Source: Lagopus muta
Lineage: Eukaryota > Chordata > Aves > Galliformes > Phasianidae
Direction: 5' to 3'
NCBI RefSeq assembly: GCF_023343835.1
Contig: NC_064443.1
Span: 18,611,501 to 18,675,500 of the forward strand
Length of the DNA: 64,000 nucleotides
Shown here piece after piece: positions 48,631 to 62,067 of this stretch. The notes below the pieces were generated by a model that did not search any database, was not told the DNA's origin, and was given only the letters and a program-made list of their open reading frames with translations. Both the position numbers and the translations under genes were made by a program. The first letter of the stretch is position 1; each line of letters opens with the position of its first letter.

Positions 48631-51600
48631 TCTGCCAAGGTGTTTGTGTGGGCATAGCTATGTGCATGTGTGCTCTATGTAATGCAGTTGAACCTGGCCA
48701 CCACGTTCTGGTGAAAATTTGATTTATCATTTAATTACATATCATACCTGTACTAAGAAATTATTTGCTGTTAACTACAAAAAATGTTATTTTATTCTGA
48801 TACTGATGGCTTTTCTTTCTCCTTGGTCAGACCAGTTCTGTTCTCTGTGCAGAGATGTCACCAAGATTTACTCCATGCTTCAAATAGCATCCTACCAACC
48901 CTAGCTGTAAATCCAGCGTTGGGGTCACGTTCCACCCTGGGGACTGAATCTGGCCATTCACACAATGATTGCAGCCCTGCGGGTTTCTGTTCAAGTCCTC
49001 AACTATTAATGTGTGAAACGTTTAAAAAAATGACCCTCATACCAACACTATTGCTTCCCTTTGACTGCAGGCAGTAAAGGGTAGAAGTATAAATTTCCTT
49101 ACATATGGAAAAGCTGGAGGGTGTAAAAGTCAAGTCCTTCTAAAAGGCTTATTAGGATAAAAGAATTTAAAGTATCCCTTGGGCCAGAGGAAGACTAACT
49201 TAAAATCTATAGGCCAGATTCTCAGCAGCAAGGATCAATATACGTCCATTGAAGCGTAGAGAATGTACTTATTTATATTTATCAAGTAAACACCTGCTCC
49301 TATATTCGTTTAAAATACTTAAGCTAGAAGGATACTTGGTAAGGTTAGAAGTATCTTATTCCCAACAACATTCTGAGAAAAAAAACCAACGCTTTCCCAT
49401 TCATAAGTTTATGGCATCAGAAATTCACCTGTCAGAGTAAGCCATCATTTTGATTCTTCTGGTGCTCTGACCACTTGGTGCTGTAGATAGCATGATTGCT
49501 CCAAGGAGGTGGAGAGGTTACTTTTTTTTCCTCAGATCTAAAGCCTTGTTCTTGGTTCAAACGACATCTTCCTAATTATAGGAAAGTTACTGGGACTCTG
49601 TTGGGACTGCATTTAAAAGAAAAGGGGAAATCTGTTTCCCAAAAACTGTGCTTCCTCATAAATTGCTGTGTACACAGGGTGGTTTCTGTATCAAACAACT
49701 CTACGAGTTTCTGCTTTGAAAATGTATTAGCACTGGGATGCTGCCAGTAGCTGGATTATCTGGGTTTTTGGCGTGATGCAGGCTGGCAAGTCGTACTTTG
49801 AAGCAGTGCTGTGCAAACAGCAGAGGTGCACAGAGCCCAGGCAGGGATGTTTGCTGGTGCTGAGCTGTGCCAGGTGGGCGCCTCTCAGTTGGCTTTCAGC
49901 AATGCTCTGCCACCATCTGGATGAGGACAGGCCCTTCCACGTCCCATGTGGAGCAATGGTGCATCTGCTGACAGGAGCCGTGCTCTTGGCCTTGCTCTCA
50001 GCACAGCGTGGTTCCAGGGCTGCCTGGTACACAGGAGCTCACTGGCAGCATCCTGGCAGGTCCAGCCACAGCCTCCTGCCTGCCTGGCTGCCCACCCACT
50101 CCAAGGCTGTGGCAGGAGCTCCCTCTCCTTGTTTTCTTTTCTCATCCTGTATACGTTCTAATTGCCCTTCCTGAATTTCAAATTCATGCAGATGAGGTGG
50201 ATGCCATCTTGAAGCCATGCAAGTGGTAAAACGAGCGCTCAGGTAAAAGAGAAGTTTTTAACTGGAGAGAAATCTACAGAGCTGCAGGTTACTCAGTGGG
50301 GCAGTGCCCACATGCAGGGTAGTGAGGGGAGCAGGAGGGACCACTCTGGTTCTGGTCATCCAGGCAGGGCACAGCTTTGTCTCTGTCAGTTCTTTGAGTC
50401 TGACTGTAAGGAGAAGGAAGCTGAAGAGCAGCATCACATGGGTGTTCTCTGCTTACCCATTGTGTGCAGGTGCAACAGGTGCTACTGCATTATGGATACT
50501 GAAGTTTGTAAAGGGGCAAAATGAGAAAATGTAAATTGGTGACAGAAGTCTCTTAAAGAATGGAGGTGGAGTGTTGGTGGTTTTAGTCAAGGTGCAGAAG
50601 AGTTCAAATTACACTGCTCCAAATGCACAGCGAACTGCTTATAGATCAAAGGAAAAAAGCACGTGTTTGTAGTAAATAGGTAATTTTAAAGAAGGTAATT
50701 ACAGCCCTAAGATCTTCATGGCCTGGAACAATTTGTGCGTAATTACTCCTTGCGTGGTATCATGGCTCCTTCTCTGGCCTGCTGTCCTGTCCCATTTAAT
50801 ACAAGGAGAGGATGCTGCAATAAGATCTATTTGCAATAAACCCAAAGATGATCCTTGTATTAAAACCAATCCCCATATGGTGGCAGCCTTTTGAAAGATA
50901 TGGGAGAAAAAAAACTTCAATTTAATGCTTGTTTTAATGCAACCAGAGGAAAACATGCACAATGTGGAATGGCTCCTCTTATTTTGCTGGGGAAAACCAG
51001 CAATCTGTAATTCACTTTCACAGGAACCAGTAAGAGATGGATGCAAAAGAATGCTAACAGCATTATTTCAAGCCTAGGCCTTACTTCAACAGTTGACTAT
51101 TTTTAGTCATTCCCAATTGCTTAAAATAGGCACTGTCTTGGATGAATAATACAGGCCCTGCTTTGATCACCAGTGCTGGTGCATGAGGATGGGCTGCATG
51201 GAGGCTGCCAGAAGAGCTTGCTCCTCTCCTATTCTGCTCCCATTCAGCCGCCTCCAATGCCCAGCACTATGCAGTGCCCCTGCCAGCAGAGGAATGATGG
51301 GCACTGTGCTCTGTGCTCCCCTCTGTTGGCTGCTGCTGTGGAGGATATGTGCATCAATGCAGAGAGAGCAGCAGGCAAAACCTATTTGCCAAAGATTTAA
51401 ATGGTAAACTCTAAACCATCTCTGGGAAATGTGGGCTAATTCCTTTAGCTGCTCATTAGACTTGGCTTGTTTCTCCTTAAATTGTCTGGTTGCTGAAGAA
51501 AAGCTGGTTTCTGGGGAGCTTTGCCGTCACCGGATCTTCTGGGAGCTTCTATACAGCTGGCTGGCAAACAGTGCTGGAATCCAGAGAGGGTTTCCACTTT

Positions 51601-52328
51601 CTTTGGATGGATGTGGTACAGGGAAGGTAATTTTTCTCTTCCATTTGTGGGTGCACAGCAATGCTGGAAGGCAGGAGGAGACCCCGACACTGTTTGTGTG
51701 CTGCAGGAAAGTGCAGCCTTTTTGGCATCCAAGTGAAAACATTGGCTTTTGAGCGCAGGTTTGGAAGTGCTGTTGTTAGATACCCTTTTGTCTTTCTTAT
51801 TGCTCAGAGTAGGACTGCTGCTCTGCCCTGCAATGACCTGTTTCTGCAATATTTTCTGCCCAAGCAATAAAACTGAAGAGAGAGGGAGAAATGTAGGCAG
51901 TGATAAATGCATTTTAGCAGCACAGATGGTATCTGTGGCATTAGATCCCCTTTCTAAGGCCTCTTGTCCTGCAGCTTGCCCACCAGGTGTCCCTCTAGGT
52001 GGGATCCTCACCCCTCTGTGCTGGGTGCTCCCACACTGCCTTGGACCCCCAGCTGCTACTTCTGCTGAGCATAGGGTGCCCTCCATTTCCCTGGCAAGGG
52101 GCATGTTTTCCTTGTGAGCTCTCCACGCTTTGTTCATGCAAATGAAATCATTTTATTCTGACAGAGGGCTCTGAGCTGCAGCCAGCTTATTGTTTTAGAA
52201 ATAAAGATATTAGTATGCAAATGACTCTGGAAGGTGTTTCTTCTCATTAGAGAATGGAGATCATTTGATAAAGGGTGCAGTGCTCTTCATCAGTAAAAAG
52301 GCTCATCAAATTTGTCTTGTCTCAACAG
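48631..52328. other. Unique non-coding stretch with the longest ORF
   Basis: No known gene was recognised. The GC-richer part at 49770-50150 has open frames on both strands. The longest frame of the window (minus, 52137 to 51445, 230 codons, ATG start) lies here, but it has no recognisable domain and a large part of the opposite strand is open too. An octamer is at 52215-52222. Confidence 0.45.
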
Positions 52329-52419
52329 CATTCTAACTACAAGACCGATCGGATAATGCAGAAAAGAAAGCACAGGAGACAAATGGTTTATGACACTCCG
52401 GTTACCTTTACTGTGCAAG
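52329..52419 (+). other. Candidate exon, unknown protein
   Basis: 'aaatttgtcttgtctcaacag' precedes 91 open bases, followed by a moderate donor CAAG|GTGGGC at 52420. The frame runs from phase 0 to phase 1 and encodes a strongly basic then polar peptide (KTDRIMQKRKHRRQMVYD, then TPVTFTVQ). The basic cluster looks like a nuclear-localisation or juxtamembrane stretch, but no family is recognised. Confidence 0.25.
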
Positions 52420-54430
52420 GTGGGCGTGAAATTTTTTATGGTGAGACAAAAAAGATGATGGGCAATTAACTACAAACTCTTGCAGCAGGTTTATCATATG
52501 CTCGGCTCATCCATCTGTGTCTCAGTCTCCGGTGGACTCATGAGTTTCATCAAGAAAACCATTTTCAAACCAGCAGACCAAAACAGATCGTTTTCAACTC
52601 CCAGCCTCATCGAGGCTTTGCAGCAGTTTTGCCTCGTGTTTACGATTTATGGATGCAACAGAAACACAGAGCAGACAGAAGTGGTCCAGAGATCTCCCCA
52701 TTGCAGGGTGTGCGCCTTCAAACGCTGCTCATTCAGGTACCGGCTCTGCAATACTTGAATAACTTTATTTGGGTTAATTCCATTCAATCCTTCAGGGTGA
52801 GATGTTAAACATGGTATGTAACTGCATTTAAATTCCAGCTTCTATCCAGTGATGAGTGGTAGAATTGGTTCAGGGAATTAGGGGAGAAAAGACGAGCAGG
52901 TTAAAGCTCCAAATCGGTGCTGAAAGCATTGAGGGCCCCTTTGTGCTCCTGCTGCAGGCTGTGACCTTCAGCGAATCGCTGGGTCAGCAACAGTTGCCTT
53001 CATTTTCTCATCTGGTTGTGCCAAAGCTGTTAATATTTATCTGTTGCCCTTCACACTATTATGCCCGTGCACGTCTTACTGAAGACCTTTAAGAATTAAT
53101 CTTATTTGCTTTTATGGTAATTAGTTGTGTAGTCTTGCCAGATTTGGTAAAAAAAATAAAGATAAAATCAAAACCAAACACCAAACAAATAGATTTTCAG
53201 GCCGCAGGGTAATTATTTCTATCCTCTGAATTCTCAGGTCCCTCTTCCTTTCGATCTCTCCATCCAGCCGCTTCTTCACAAGAGATCATGTTGGGGAGGG
53301 AATCAATACAGCCACAGCCCTGGGACTAATCCAGGGAGCTGTCATGCAGCCCTGATGTGATGTCTCTGTCTTTTCTCCCTGAAAAACACGGGGGGTGCTA
53401 AAGCTACTCACATCCTGATGACTCTAATAAGTGTTATAGAAAATAGGGCAAAACAGAACCATGCCCAGCCCAACCTGGGCCGTACTGGTGCAGGCAGACA
53501 AGCAGCTGTTGATTCTGGTATAAAAGTTATTTATTTCCAGCTCTTCTCTTTTGTGCCACTCTCTCTTTTGATTATATCAAGATGAACGTTGCTTGAAGGA
53601 AACAGCCCTTAATTTTTCAGGTAGATGTAAATATCTTATTGTTTCAATGTAAAGTGTTGACATAATGCTATCTAATCCTATGAGGCTGAAGGGGGGAAAA
53701 TGCTTCCTTTACCTTTCATTCCCTCACCACTCAACACCGCTGAAGAAAGTGAAATGCTGAAGAAAGATATAGGCCTTGTGGTCTTTCCTGACAGTCAATA
53801 AATTGGAGTTTTGTCAGGCCAAAGACATGCCATAAAGAGGGCAGATTAAAAGAGATTAGTTCTGCCAAGTAGCCTGAAAAGAGAATTTAGTGCTGCTGTG
53901 GCCGTGGGCAGAGCCAGCACCATGTGGTCAAGGGCAGGGAGAGCCGTGTGCTGCTCCCGTGGGGCTCCTGCACTGCTGCAATGGCAGTGCCTACGTTGGA
54001 GGAGAAGGAAAGGGAAGGGTGAGAGACACTTGGGCTCAGTTTCCCATCTCTGCTACAATTGCAAGTTGCACACCTCTGATTCCTGCTTTCCATTTGCTCT
54101 GGTCGCTGGTTGCTATTGCTGCTGAGGCTGTGTAATTGAGCACAAAGGCAACGCAGTCACTTAAAATGTTCTTAGTATCCACTCAGTGCAGTGGGGCTAT
54201 TGCACAGTGATGCATGTGCCAGTGTTCACATTGGTGAGACTTCAAAGGGTGAAATTTGCACAAGGAACAGTCCTCAGTGTGTCCTTGGGTACCTCCAGGA
54301 CCAAGGCATGGAGTGTGTAAGGAGGGAGAGGAGGTGGAGAGCTGGCCAGAAGCACTGGCCTAAACTGAATTTAGTCCAAAGCATCCAGAGCTGCAGAAGA
54401 CTGTTGTAGTAACACTGAATATTCAGATAC
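52420..54430. other. Unique non-coding stretch
   Basis: No gene or dispersed repeat was recognised. The sequence is moderately AT-rich with short ORFs. Confidence 0.5.
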
Positions 54431-54431
54431 C

Positions 54432-54462
54432 TTAAAAAAAAAAACAAACAACAACAACAAAA
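54432..54462. repeat. Poly-A and CAA simple repeat
   Basis: About eleven A residues followed by CAAACA and three ACA/ACAA units. No retroposon body is recognised upstream. Confidence 0.8.
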
Positions 54463-57400
54463 TTCAAATTTACTCTCTGACAGGTCTGCAAACATAGCAA
54501 GTACAGGCATCATCCCAGAGCTTATGTTGGCTGACAGGAAGTTGCTAATCCTGGTGTTCGTGGCTCAAAGCATCCCTTGCCTTCAAACAGCAGCACAGCT
54601 GAGTGCACCATGAGAATACACAGGTAGCGCTATCAGAATGTGGCTGGAAACAGTACTAAAGCAGGGGTGTGTGTTTTGGAGAGGGAGAGCTTTTACCAAG
54701 GAAGCCAGAGAGGGACCCAAGGGGTTTTACTGATGCTGTCGTGACCACGTGCCTCAGCTCCTGATCAGCAGAGTAGTGTTAGTCCTTTTCTTCAGACCAG
54801 AAGGCAAAGAGCCAGGATTGAGCCATTTTTTGGCTAACAGGAAGACAGAATGTGTCTTTATTGCCCATGTTGTCCCACAGCACAGCAAGACACCAGAATC
54901 TGATGGCCAAGAGTGACTTGCATTAAACACAAAAAAGAGTAATGTGTCTGCATGTGTAAAAGGTAGAGTTAAATGTACCTATTTAATAATTTAACCTCGG
55001 TTTGTCACAGGTAAAATTACTTTTGACGCGTTTTTCCTGGGTTTTAACAGCAATTTCTAGTTTCCAATATAGATGCAGACATTCTGTTAGTCTGTACAAT
55101 CCGTCAGTGCAAGTATGACGTTCCTGTTGCCACCAAATGTTTTCTCTTAAACCCTAGAAAATTCCCTTTTATGTTATTTAACAAAAGGAGATAAGGTGAG
55201 GACACGGAGTTTAAATGCTCGGAGTTAATAAAATAGATATAAATGTCAGAATCTAAATAGAAATGTCAGTATCTAACTCATCATTTTAAAAATCCGCTGT
55301 ATATTTCTAGTATTACTTTGAAATATTTTAAGATAGAAGATATAAAAGGAAGAATATTGCATCCATGAAGATGATTCAATAACACACCTTTCCTTCTGAT
55401 TTTATTTGCCCGTGAAGGAACTATTCTACAGAGAATAGCTCATCTAAAAGCTTATTTTTTCTACTTGATAAAAAGGACATTGGTTTACTTCCAGAGATTG
55501 AACGTTCTGGCCCTATTTGTTTCACTTGAGAGAATTAAATGCAAAATAAGTAGGGAGAAAAGCTCAGTAATAGCAAGATACATGACATATTTGTTTTATG
55601 TATATCTTGCCTGCTTACCAAAGCCTTCGAACGGTCCACTCAAATTTATCTAAATGTTAAAGTCGATGCTTTTTCATTCATAAATGATTATATGTGCAAA
55701 ACCGCTGACACAGAACAAAATACAGAAGGTTAATTCCTCCCTGTGAAAGCCTGTCTGGAAATGTGAACCCTGTAATTTACTTTGCAAAATAGTAATGCAG
55801 GGCTTGTATTTTATTTGTGAAGCGTGCTGCACATGGGGACTGCTATGCAAGAGCAGTATTCTCAAGCACCACCACAATGAAGTGATAACAGAGATCTTTC
55901 CAGTAAGTAGTGGAAATGGCCACGTGCCCATTGGTGCTGGAGCTGAGGACCCAAACCTGAAGCCATAGGAACTGTTTGGGAAGGTTTGTGAGGTTGCCTC
56001 GCTCTGCTTCAAAGCCTTGGTCTTTGCTTGACATGCTAAAGGAGCAGCCATCCCATTCTCGAGCAATCGAGTCTCTTGAAGTAATTAATTACTGGTTAAT
56101 TGCCAGGCAGGTTACTGTCCTGTATAATAGAATTCCTGGAGATTTTTGTTGCTGTAATAAGGTCCTAAATTTTTGTCAGTGTTTATATTAAGTCTGAACT
56201 AGCTAAGGTAGCTCCACAACTCATGCTGTTGTACCAATCTTGAAGAAGTGCTCATAAATCTTTAAAAAGCATCATCTGGCACTCCTTCAGTGAATGAAGG
56301 GAATGAAATGAAAATCCTGAAATTAGTTTTTTGGGAAGCTTAATTAAAATAACTGCTAATACAAAGTGCTAGGAGATAAGACCTGTACATAACAAAAACA
56401 ATTAGAAAGCTGCAAGACAAACTCTTCTTTTGAAGCAGTCACCTCTGAAAAACTAGTCTTTCCCAAATGTCCCATAGAATTTTAAACCATTTTGCTGTGA
56501 AGGGCACCACGTAGATTTCAGCTGGGCAAAACATTTCAGTGTGATCCTCTGTTCCACGTGTCACACGTGAGTTGCAAAAATACATATCTGCCAGCAGATG
56601 AATTGTGGGATTGACTGCAGCTCCGGCAGTAGGATTGCTTTCCATGAGTGAGTGACCAGGGGCAATGTCTGAGATGTCAACAGCTGCAACATCAAGGGCT
56701 TCTGGTCCAAATGCATTCCAGTTCTGGCTGTCCTTAATCCGTTTGCACTAACCACATCCTGCCCAAGGATGTGTAGCACAGGTGCTAGCCTTGCTCAAAG
56801 GCGGCTTGTCTTGCTACTTACCTTGTAAAGTCCCATAGTATACCCAAAGCAAGTTGTGAGACAGTAGTCAGTATTAAATAGCTCGTATGATGCTGTAGGA
56901 ATTCTGACATCTCACTGCGGCAGAGCATGGCTATAACAGCACAATTTGTTGAAGCTGGCTGCTGCGTGCTGATCTCACTGTCTGCAATGCTTCAACTTGC
57001 TGGTCACTGGATTTCCCATTCGGTTGTGCCAACACTGTAAACACATTACTGAAGATTTTGGCTCTGTTAGTTGTTCTGTAAAATCTCCAAAAACTTGTTT
57101 TATGTGGCAAAAACTTGGTTGTGTAACAGAAAAAAAAAGTTGGCCAAACTTCTCCTGAGTTCAGGTACTGCATTGGGATTGAGGCCATTATGCCCTGCAT
57201 GAGCCTGGCCCCAGCACTACTGACAAAGAGGGATTCCTCCAGTGCTGGAGCTTTGGCCAGATGGAGGCCCCTGGGGTCTGCATGGGGGAGGGCTAGGGTT
57301 CAGAGTGCAGAAATATTAACGCCAAGTCTGGTTATTTTTCAAATCTGAGCTTTGCTTGTAGATATACTTGGTTGTTTTAAAAGCTTACATTAGCATTCAA

Positions 57401-58959
57401 AGACGTGCTGGCAATTCTGGGTCCAGACTTTGGTCTTATTGCCTTTGTGAAAAATAAGAGTGTTTAAGTAGAAATTGGCACTGCAAACAGGACAGATTTT
57501 AGCTTGTTTAAACTGAATTTCTAGAATTGCTTTGCTCTTCTTCAGGCTGCATGAGTTTCCAAGTTGGAGTTTTGTCTGGGGGAGTAATGCATCCTCTGGG
57601 CACTGCAGGTTGAAGAATATTATCAGCTCAGCTCTGGGCAATTTCCTTGGTGAAGTCATGAATCTGCTCTGATTGAAGTCCAGTTCTGCATCACTTCCAT
57701 CAGACTGGGGCTTTATGGCAGGTATCCTCATCTATGGCAGTTTGGATAGATCCAGGGTGCTTTGTGTGTGCTATGCCAGCCTTTCCAGAAATTGCTGGCC
57801 ACACAGTAGCATCTTTTTGCTGAACTGATGAAGGACAGCTTGTGGCACTGGCAGCCAGATGGACTTGCTGCAGTCTGTATGCTGAAATTCTGCCGTGTTC
57901 CTTTTCTTTTTTGTTATATTTACTTTTTCTCTGTTCTGTATTTGGTCTTGGAAGCAAGGTAAAGCCTGCACAAGCAAAACTAAATGGCTGAAGTAGAAAA
58001 GAAATGTTGGAATTCTGTAGCACATCACATAAACAAGTCGTAAGTTGAGGTTTTTGCGCTCCTTTGCATCTTTCCATTTCAGATTTTACTGCAAGTGTAA
58101 AAGTGGAGCAGAGACCTGTGGGCTTTGCATTCCGAGGACCTGGCTTTGGAATAGATGAGTGCATGCTTGGTTGGCTTCAGGGAACCAACAGAATAACTCG
58201 TAGGCATCTGCGAAGTTTTTGAGTTACTTCCACAACTGTTTATGCTCATTAAGAACTTGAAGTTACTCTCTGCACTGTAATCACTTACGAATACTCTTAA
58301 ATTAACACTTACAGCACTATGTAGTCATATTGACCGTATAGGACACTGTTTGCAAATTCAGGGCACAAGTTTCTGGGGTAAATTTTTATTTTGATGTTCC
58401 TTTCACGCTCTTAAGCTTTCAGAAATTACAGAAATCTGGCCAGACCACAGCTAAAATGAGCAAAGCGTCGAGCCATTCCGTTTGATGTTCGTGACAAAAA
58501 GTCTGGGAAGAGCAGAAATATGAAAAATCAATACTTCGAAATCTCTTTCACAATAGATTTAAGAACAACCTCCTCCCTGCATCTTCGTTTGAGCTTTTGC
58601 TGAAAGAGGTTGTTTTCAGAGAGGCTATTTCCAAGAGGATCGCCCAGGAGGAGCTGGAAGAGCAATGAGCAATTGACACGGTCCTGCACAGTGCTGTGTG
58701 GCTCCAAAGGCCAGGGGGAAGGCAGCAGAAATACAGGCATTCCTTTTTCCCTGCAAAGGCTACTGACTCTCATTGCATGAAACATAGTCAGCTTTTGTTT
58801 AAATTAATACATCTGTTTGATCTTTAGGATTGTGGGCTTCACTCTGACAGCCCACGAGATGTGGCGCCTCTAATTTCTGTAACATTTAATTAAAAGGAAT
58901 GAAGAGAGGATTTTCTTGCCCTCTGTCTTGCATTTATCTTTTTTCTTTTTTTTTTGCAG
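54463..58959. other. Unique non-coding stretch
   Basis: No gene was recognised. The part from 54950 to 55620 is AT-rich. Minus-strand frames of 130 (55674-56066) and 154 codons (57700-58164) have no recognised domain. An acceptor-like 'ctttccatttcag' at 58082 leads into about 40 open codons but lacks a donor. Confidence 0.45.
55241..55276. repeat. Small tandem duplication
   Basis: A 20-base unit starting aaatgtcag and ending ctaaatag is followed by a second, 16-base partial copy with one substitution. This is a local slippage duplication. Confidence 0.8.
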
Positions 58960-59020
58960 TGACCATTAACCTTGCAAGAAAAGTCAGCAAGCAGACGTTC
59001 CATTACAATAGGAACAAATG
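58960..59020 (+). other. Candidate short exon
   Basis: A very strong pyrimidine tract (58938-58955, nearly all T) with TGCAG ends at 58959, and ATG|GTAAAT begins at 59021, defining a 61-base segment. Only one frame is open (TINLARKVSKQTFHYNRNK). No family is recognised. The T-run may simply be low-complexity DNA. Confidence 0.12.
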
Positions 59021-61954
59021 GTAAATGATGGTATTAAAGGTAACTTTCCATTACTTCTGGTGATGTGAACCAGAACTACTTTTAAATAATGACTGGCCCC
59101 AGCCAATAAAAACAGAAATCTGTATCAAAGAGTGGGCTGTAATTGCTCTGATTTTGCTGAGAAATGAGACCTCCTATAAGACAGAAACGTGCTTTTGAAC
59201 ATGGAGGAAAAAGCAGGAGCTCATTTCAGGGAAGTCCCAATCCTTTATGGATGTTTTCTCCCTAGCTTCCTGCAAAACAAGGTTACTACACTTGCTTATT
59301 GTCAGGGTGTAATTGCTTCAAATGGAATTGGAGATTAAAGGTGCACACCCAACACTGCACCCTTTACCTTCCTTGCCCCTTCCATGCAACTACAGGGCTG
59401 GGATCATCTCCTTCAGGAACATTTGGTGGGAATATCTTGGATGTACCAATGTCTGGGAAGGGAACATCCTATTTTCAGCATTTCTCCTGAGCCTCTCAGC
59501 TGCCCCAAGCCACCAAGGACTGAGAGCCAAACACTGACACTGCTGCCAAAGCAATGAATTCTTTCACCAGCTCCTAAGTACCATCTGCACTCACGTGTCA
59601 TGCGGCCTCAGCACTCCGTGTTCAGCCCTAACGTGAGTGCTTGGCTATTTGCAGTGCACCAAAATCAATAGGCTGGGAATGAGTCACATTTACTCACATT
59701 TTGTTTTTGCTGTGCAGAATTCTCTTTCACCAAAGGAACTCCAGCTCTGCAACAAAAAGCCGTTGCTGACGCCCTTTAATTACAATGAAAGGCTGGCTTG
59801 GAGATTTCTTCCATGTCAACACGTGGCAGTAACAAGATGGAAGTGAAAAAGCACAGATAAGTTGGGCGGAGAAGGGAGAAATAAATGATGTCTGTACTAC
59901 TGAAAATTTGCCTCTACGTTAATTCTTGGAGACAAATTCAATTTCACTGGCTTCAGAATCCAGGCAGGTTACTTTGGAAAATGTCCTACCTGAGAAATTC
60001 TTTGAAGGTACAGATCCATTGGAAGTGCTCTTGTAATTACTGTTATGTTGTTGCCTCTATGCTGGAGCATGGCACTGTGTTCACATCATCATTCATCATG
60101 CTGCAAGTTCAATAGTGTCTCCATGTTAATTAAAGACTATTTTTAGTTATCTCAAAGTTGTTCTGTTTTTTTCTGCCAGCAATATATGTAATAAACTAGA
60201 TGTGAATCAAAAGAATTCAGAACCATGGGATGTGAAGGGAGTGGGATTGCCTTTGTAGTCTGGGGGAGAAAAATGCATCTTGCAAACTCTGGTATTAGCA
60301 GGAATTGAATGCATTTATGCGATTTGACTACAGAAGCCATTTCCATAAACGATCAATGACCTCTTATAACTCAAACAGTATCGAAGCCGAGCAGCACCGC
60401 TAGAGACTTTCAAAAAGGTCAGCAATGAGCAATTAAGATGATGTAATCCCAGCTGACCCACTAGAATCGGTACCTATGCAAGAAGATTTTGGGGAAATTT
60501 ATTTGAATTGTCTCCTTTTATGACCACAGCAAGCTTCCTGGCTCCTTTCCAGGCTGTGTTTGCAGAAAACCCCAATGTGGCACGAAGATGACAATTTCTC
60601 CCACTGAACTGAATGCAGAAGGCTCAGCCCTGGGGGTCTGGAGGTGGGACCAGACACAGAAGGAAAGCAGCAGTGAGTGTTGCCCTGTGCCCCCATCTCC
60701 TCTTCCGTTCTTATGAGCTGAAATGTCCACTGAGATGTGCACACAATGCTTCCATATGGTTGACCATAAAGTTATGTGGGCTAGAGCTGCTTTTTTTGTT
60801 TTTACTTTCCCTACAACTGCTACATGGAGAGCTAGTGCTGGTGGAAACCTACTTTGCAATGGGTGTTGCATGAATAATACAAAGCTGTTGTAAATGCACT
60901 GGATGAATATAAATGTGCAGTTTTTGAAAGTTTCTTGATCAAAAGAGCTTATCCATAAACCATTGCAGAAGGGCTTTCATTGATTTAGTGGATAATACAT
61001 AGGATTTATATAAATGTTGATATGTATAGTTTGGTCTGGAGCCAAAGGTTTCTCCAAAGCGCACTGTGAAACAAAACAAGCCCTCAGCTGCAGGCAGAAA
61101 ACATATGATTTCCTAAAATGAGAGATTTAGCAATAAAAGCACTTAAATACAAAACAACTCTTCTTTTCATGTTAGAATAATAATGATAAAGATTTTAAAA
61201 TAAAAATGGGCGCAGAAAGCAGCGCGATCTGTGAAAAAATCTTGCAGAAGTAATTTTTATTTTTAAGAAGGTCTTTACAAGTAGGTGTTTTTACATGCAA
61301 ATACAAAAATAGAATGGCTTTTGAGGAGCTTAATTTCCTCCAATTCCTCACATATTTCATCTTTTTTCAAGTAAGTGCTAACAGTGTCATGAAGTTGTGA
61401 GTTGCAGTGCTTTCCCTACAGCAGCTGTGTTTGGTGTCCAGCAAGGATCACCATGGTCAGATAAAGGAAGTGCCATGCGAAACGTGTGCCCAAATCACAT
61501 CCATTTATACTCTGTAATCTTTGAGCCGTGATCCAGAAGGCTGATGATAATCCAGGACTAAATGTGTACCTTTTACACCACATTAACTGACTTTCTTCTA
61601 GCTTGTCAAACAGCTTTGGGATTTATTATGTGTTTATTGTATGCCTCACCAGTTTCTATCCAGGGGACTGCATATTTATTTGTAGCTTCCATCTCTGAGC
61701 GTTGAACTTTGCTTAACGAAGCATAATTAAATCATGGATCTTCATGCTACAAGGCTGCACGCTTTGTGTGTTATTTGAAACACAGGGATTTGGGAGACCC
61801 AGGTTGCCAACACGAGCAAATCCAGGAATAGGCAGAAGGAATTGGAGATCCTCTGCTTTGGGTTTTGTTTATTTCTTTGGTTTTGCTTGGTCTGTTTTCT
61901 TCCTAACTTCTGTCTTTTTTTGGGCTAACAACTTGATCTCCCCTCACAAACCAG
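59021..61954. other. Unique non-coding stretch
   Basis: No gene or dispersed repeat was recognised. The part from 60880 to 61330 is AT-rich and holds an octamer ATGCAAAT at 61295-61302. Confidence 0.5.
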
Positions 61955-62067
61955 GGTTAGCAGTGGCCTACAACAAAATTTACAGGCGTAGTCAGTACAT
62001 CATTTCTCCTGCAGAAGTCAACTGTGAAGGCAGACATATGGACATATGGAACACATGCAAGAGCTGG
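61955..62067 (+). other. Candidate exon, unknown protein
   Basis: The upstream DNA looks like a complete 3' splice region: a long T/C-rich tract, a branch-point-like CTAAC near 61925 and then 'ctcccctcacaaaccag'. The 113 bases that follow are open and end at CTGG|GTAAGC (GT at 62068). The frame goes from phase 1 to phase 0. The peptide has a natural residue mix (AVAYNKIYRRSQYIISPAE, then GRHMDIWNTCKSW). I do not recognise it. Confidence 0.3.

Noticed and set aside
57700-58164. 154-codon minus-strand frame, and a plus-strand acceptor-like site at 58082 with about 40 open codons
   Set aside because: The minus frame has no recognised domain or splice context. The plus segment has no usable donor before its stop.
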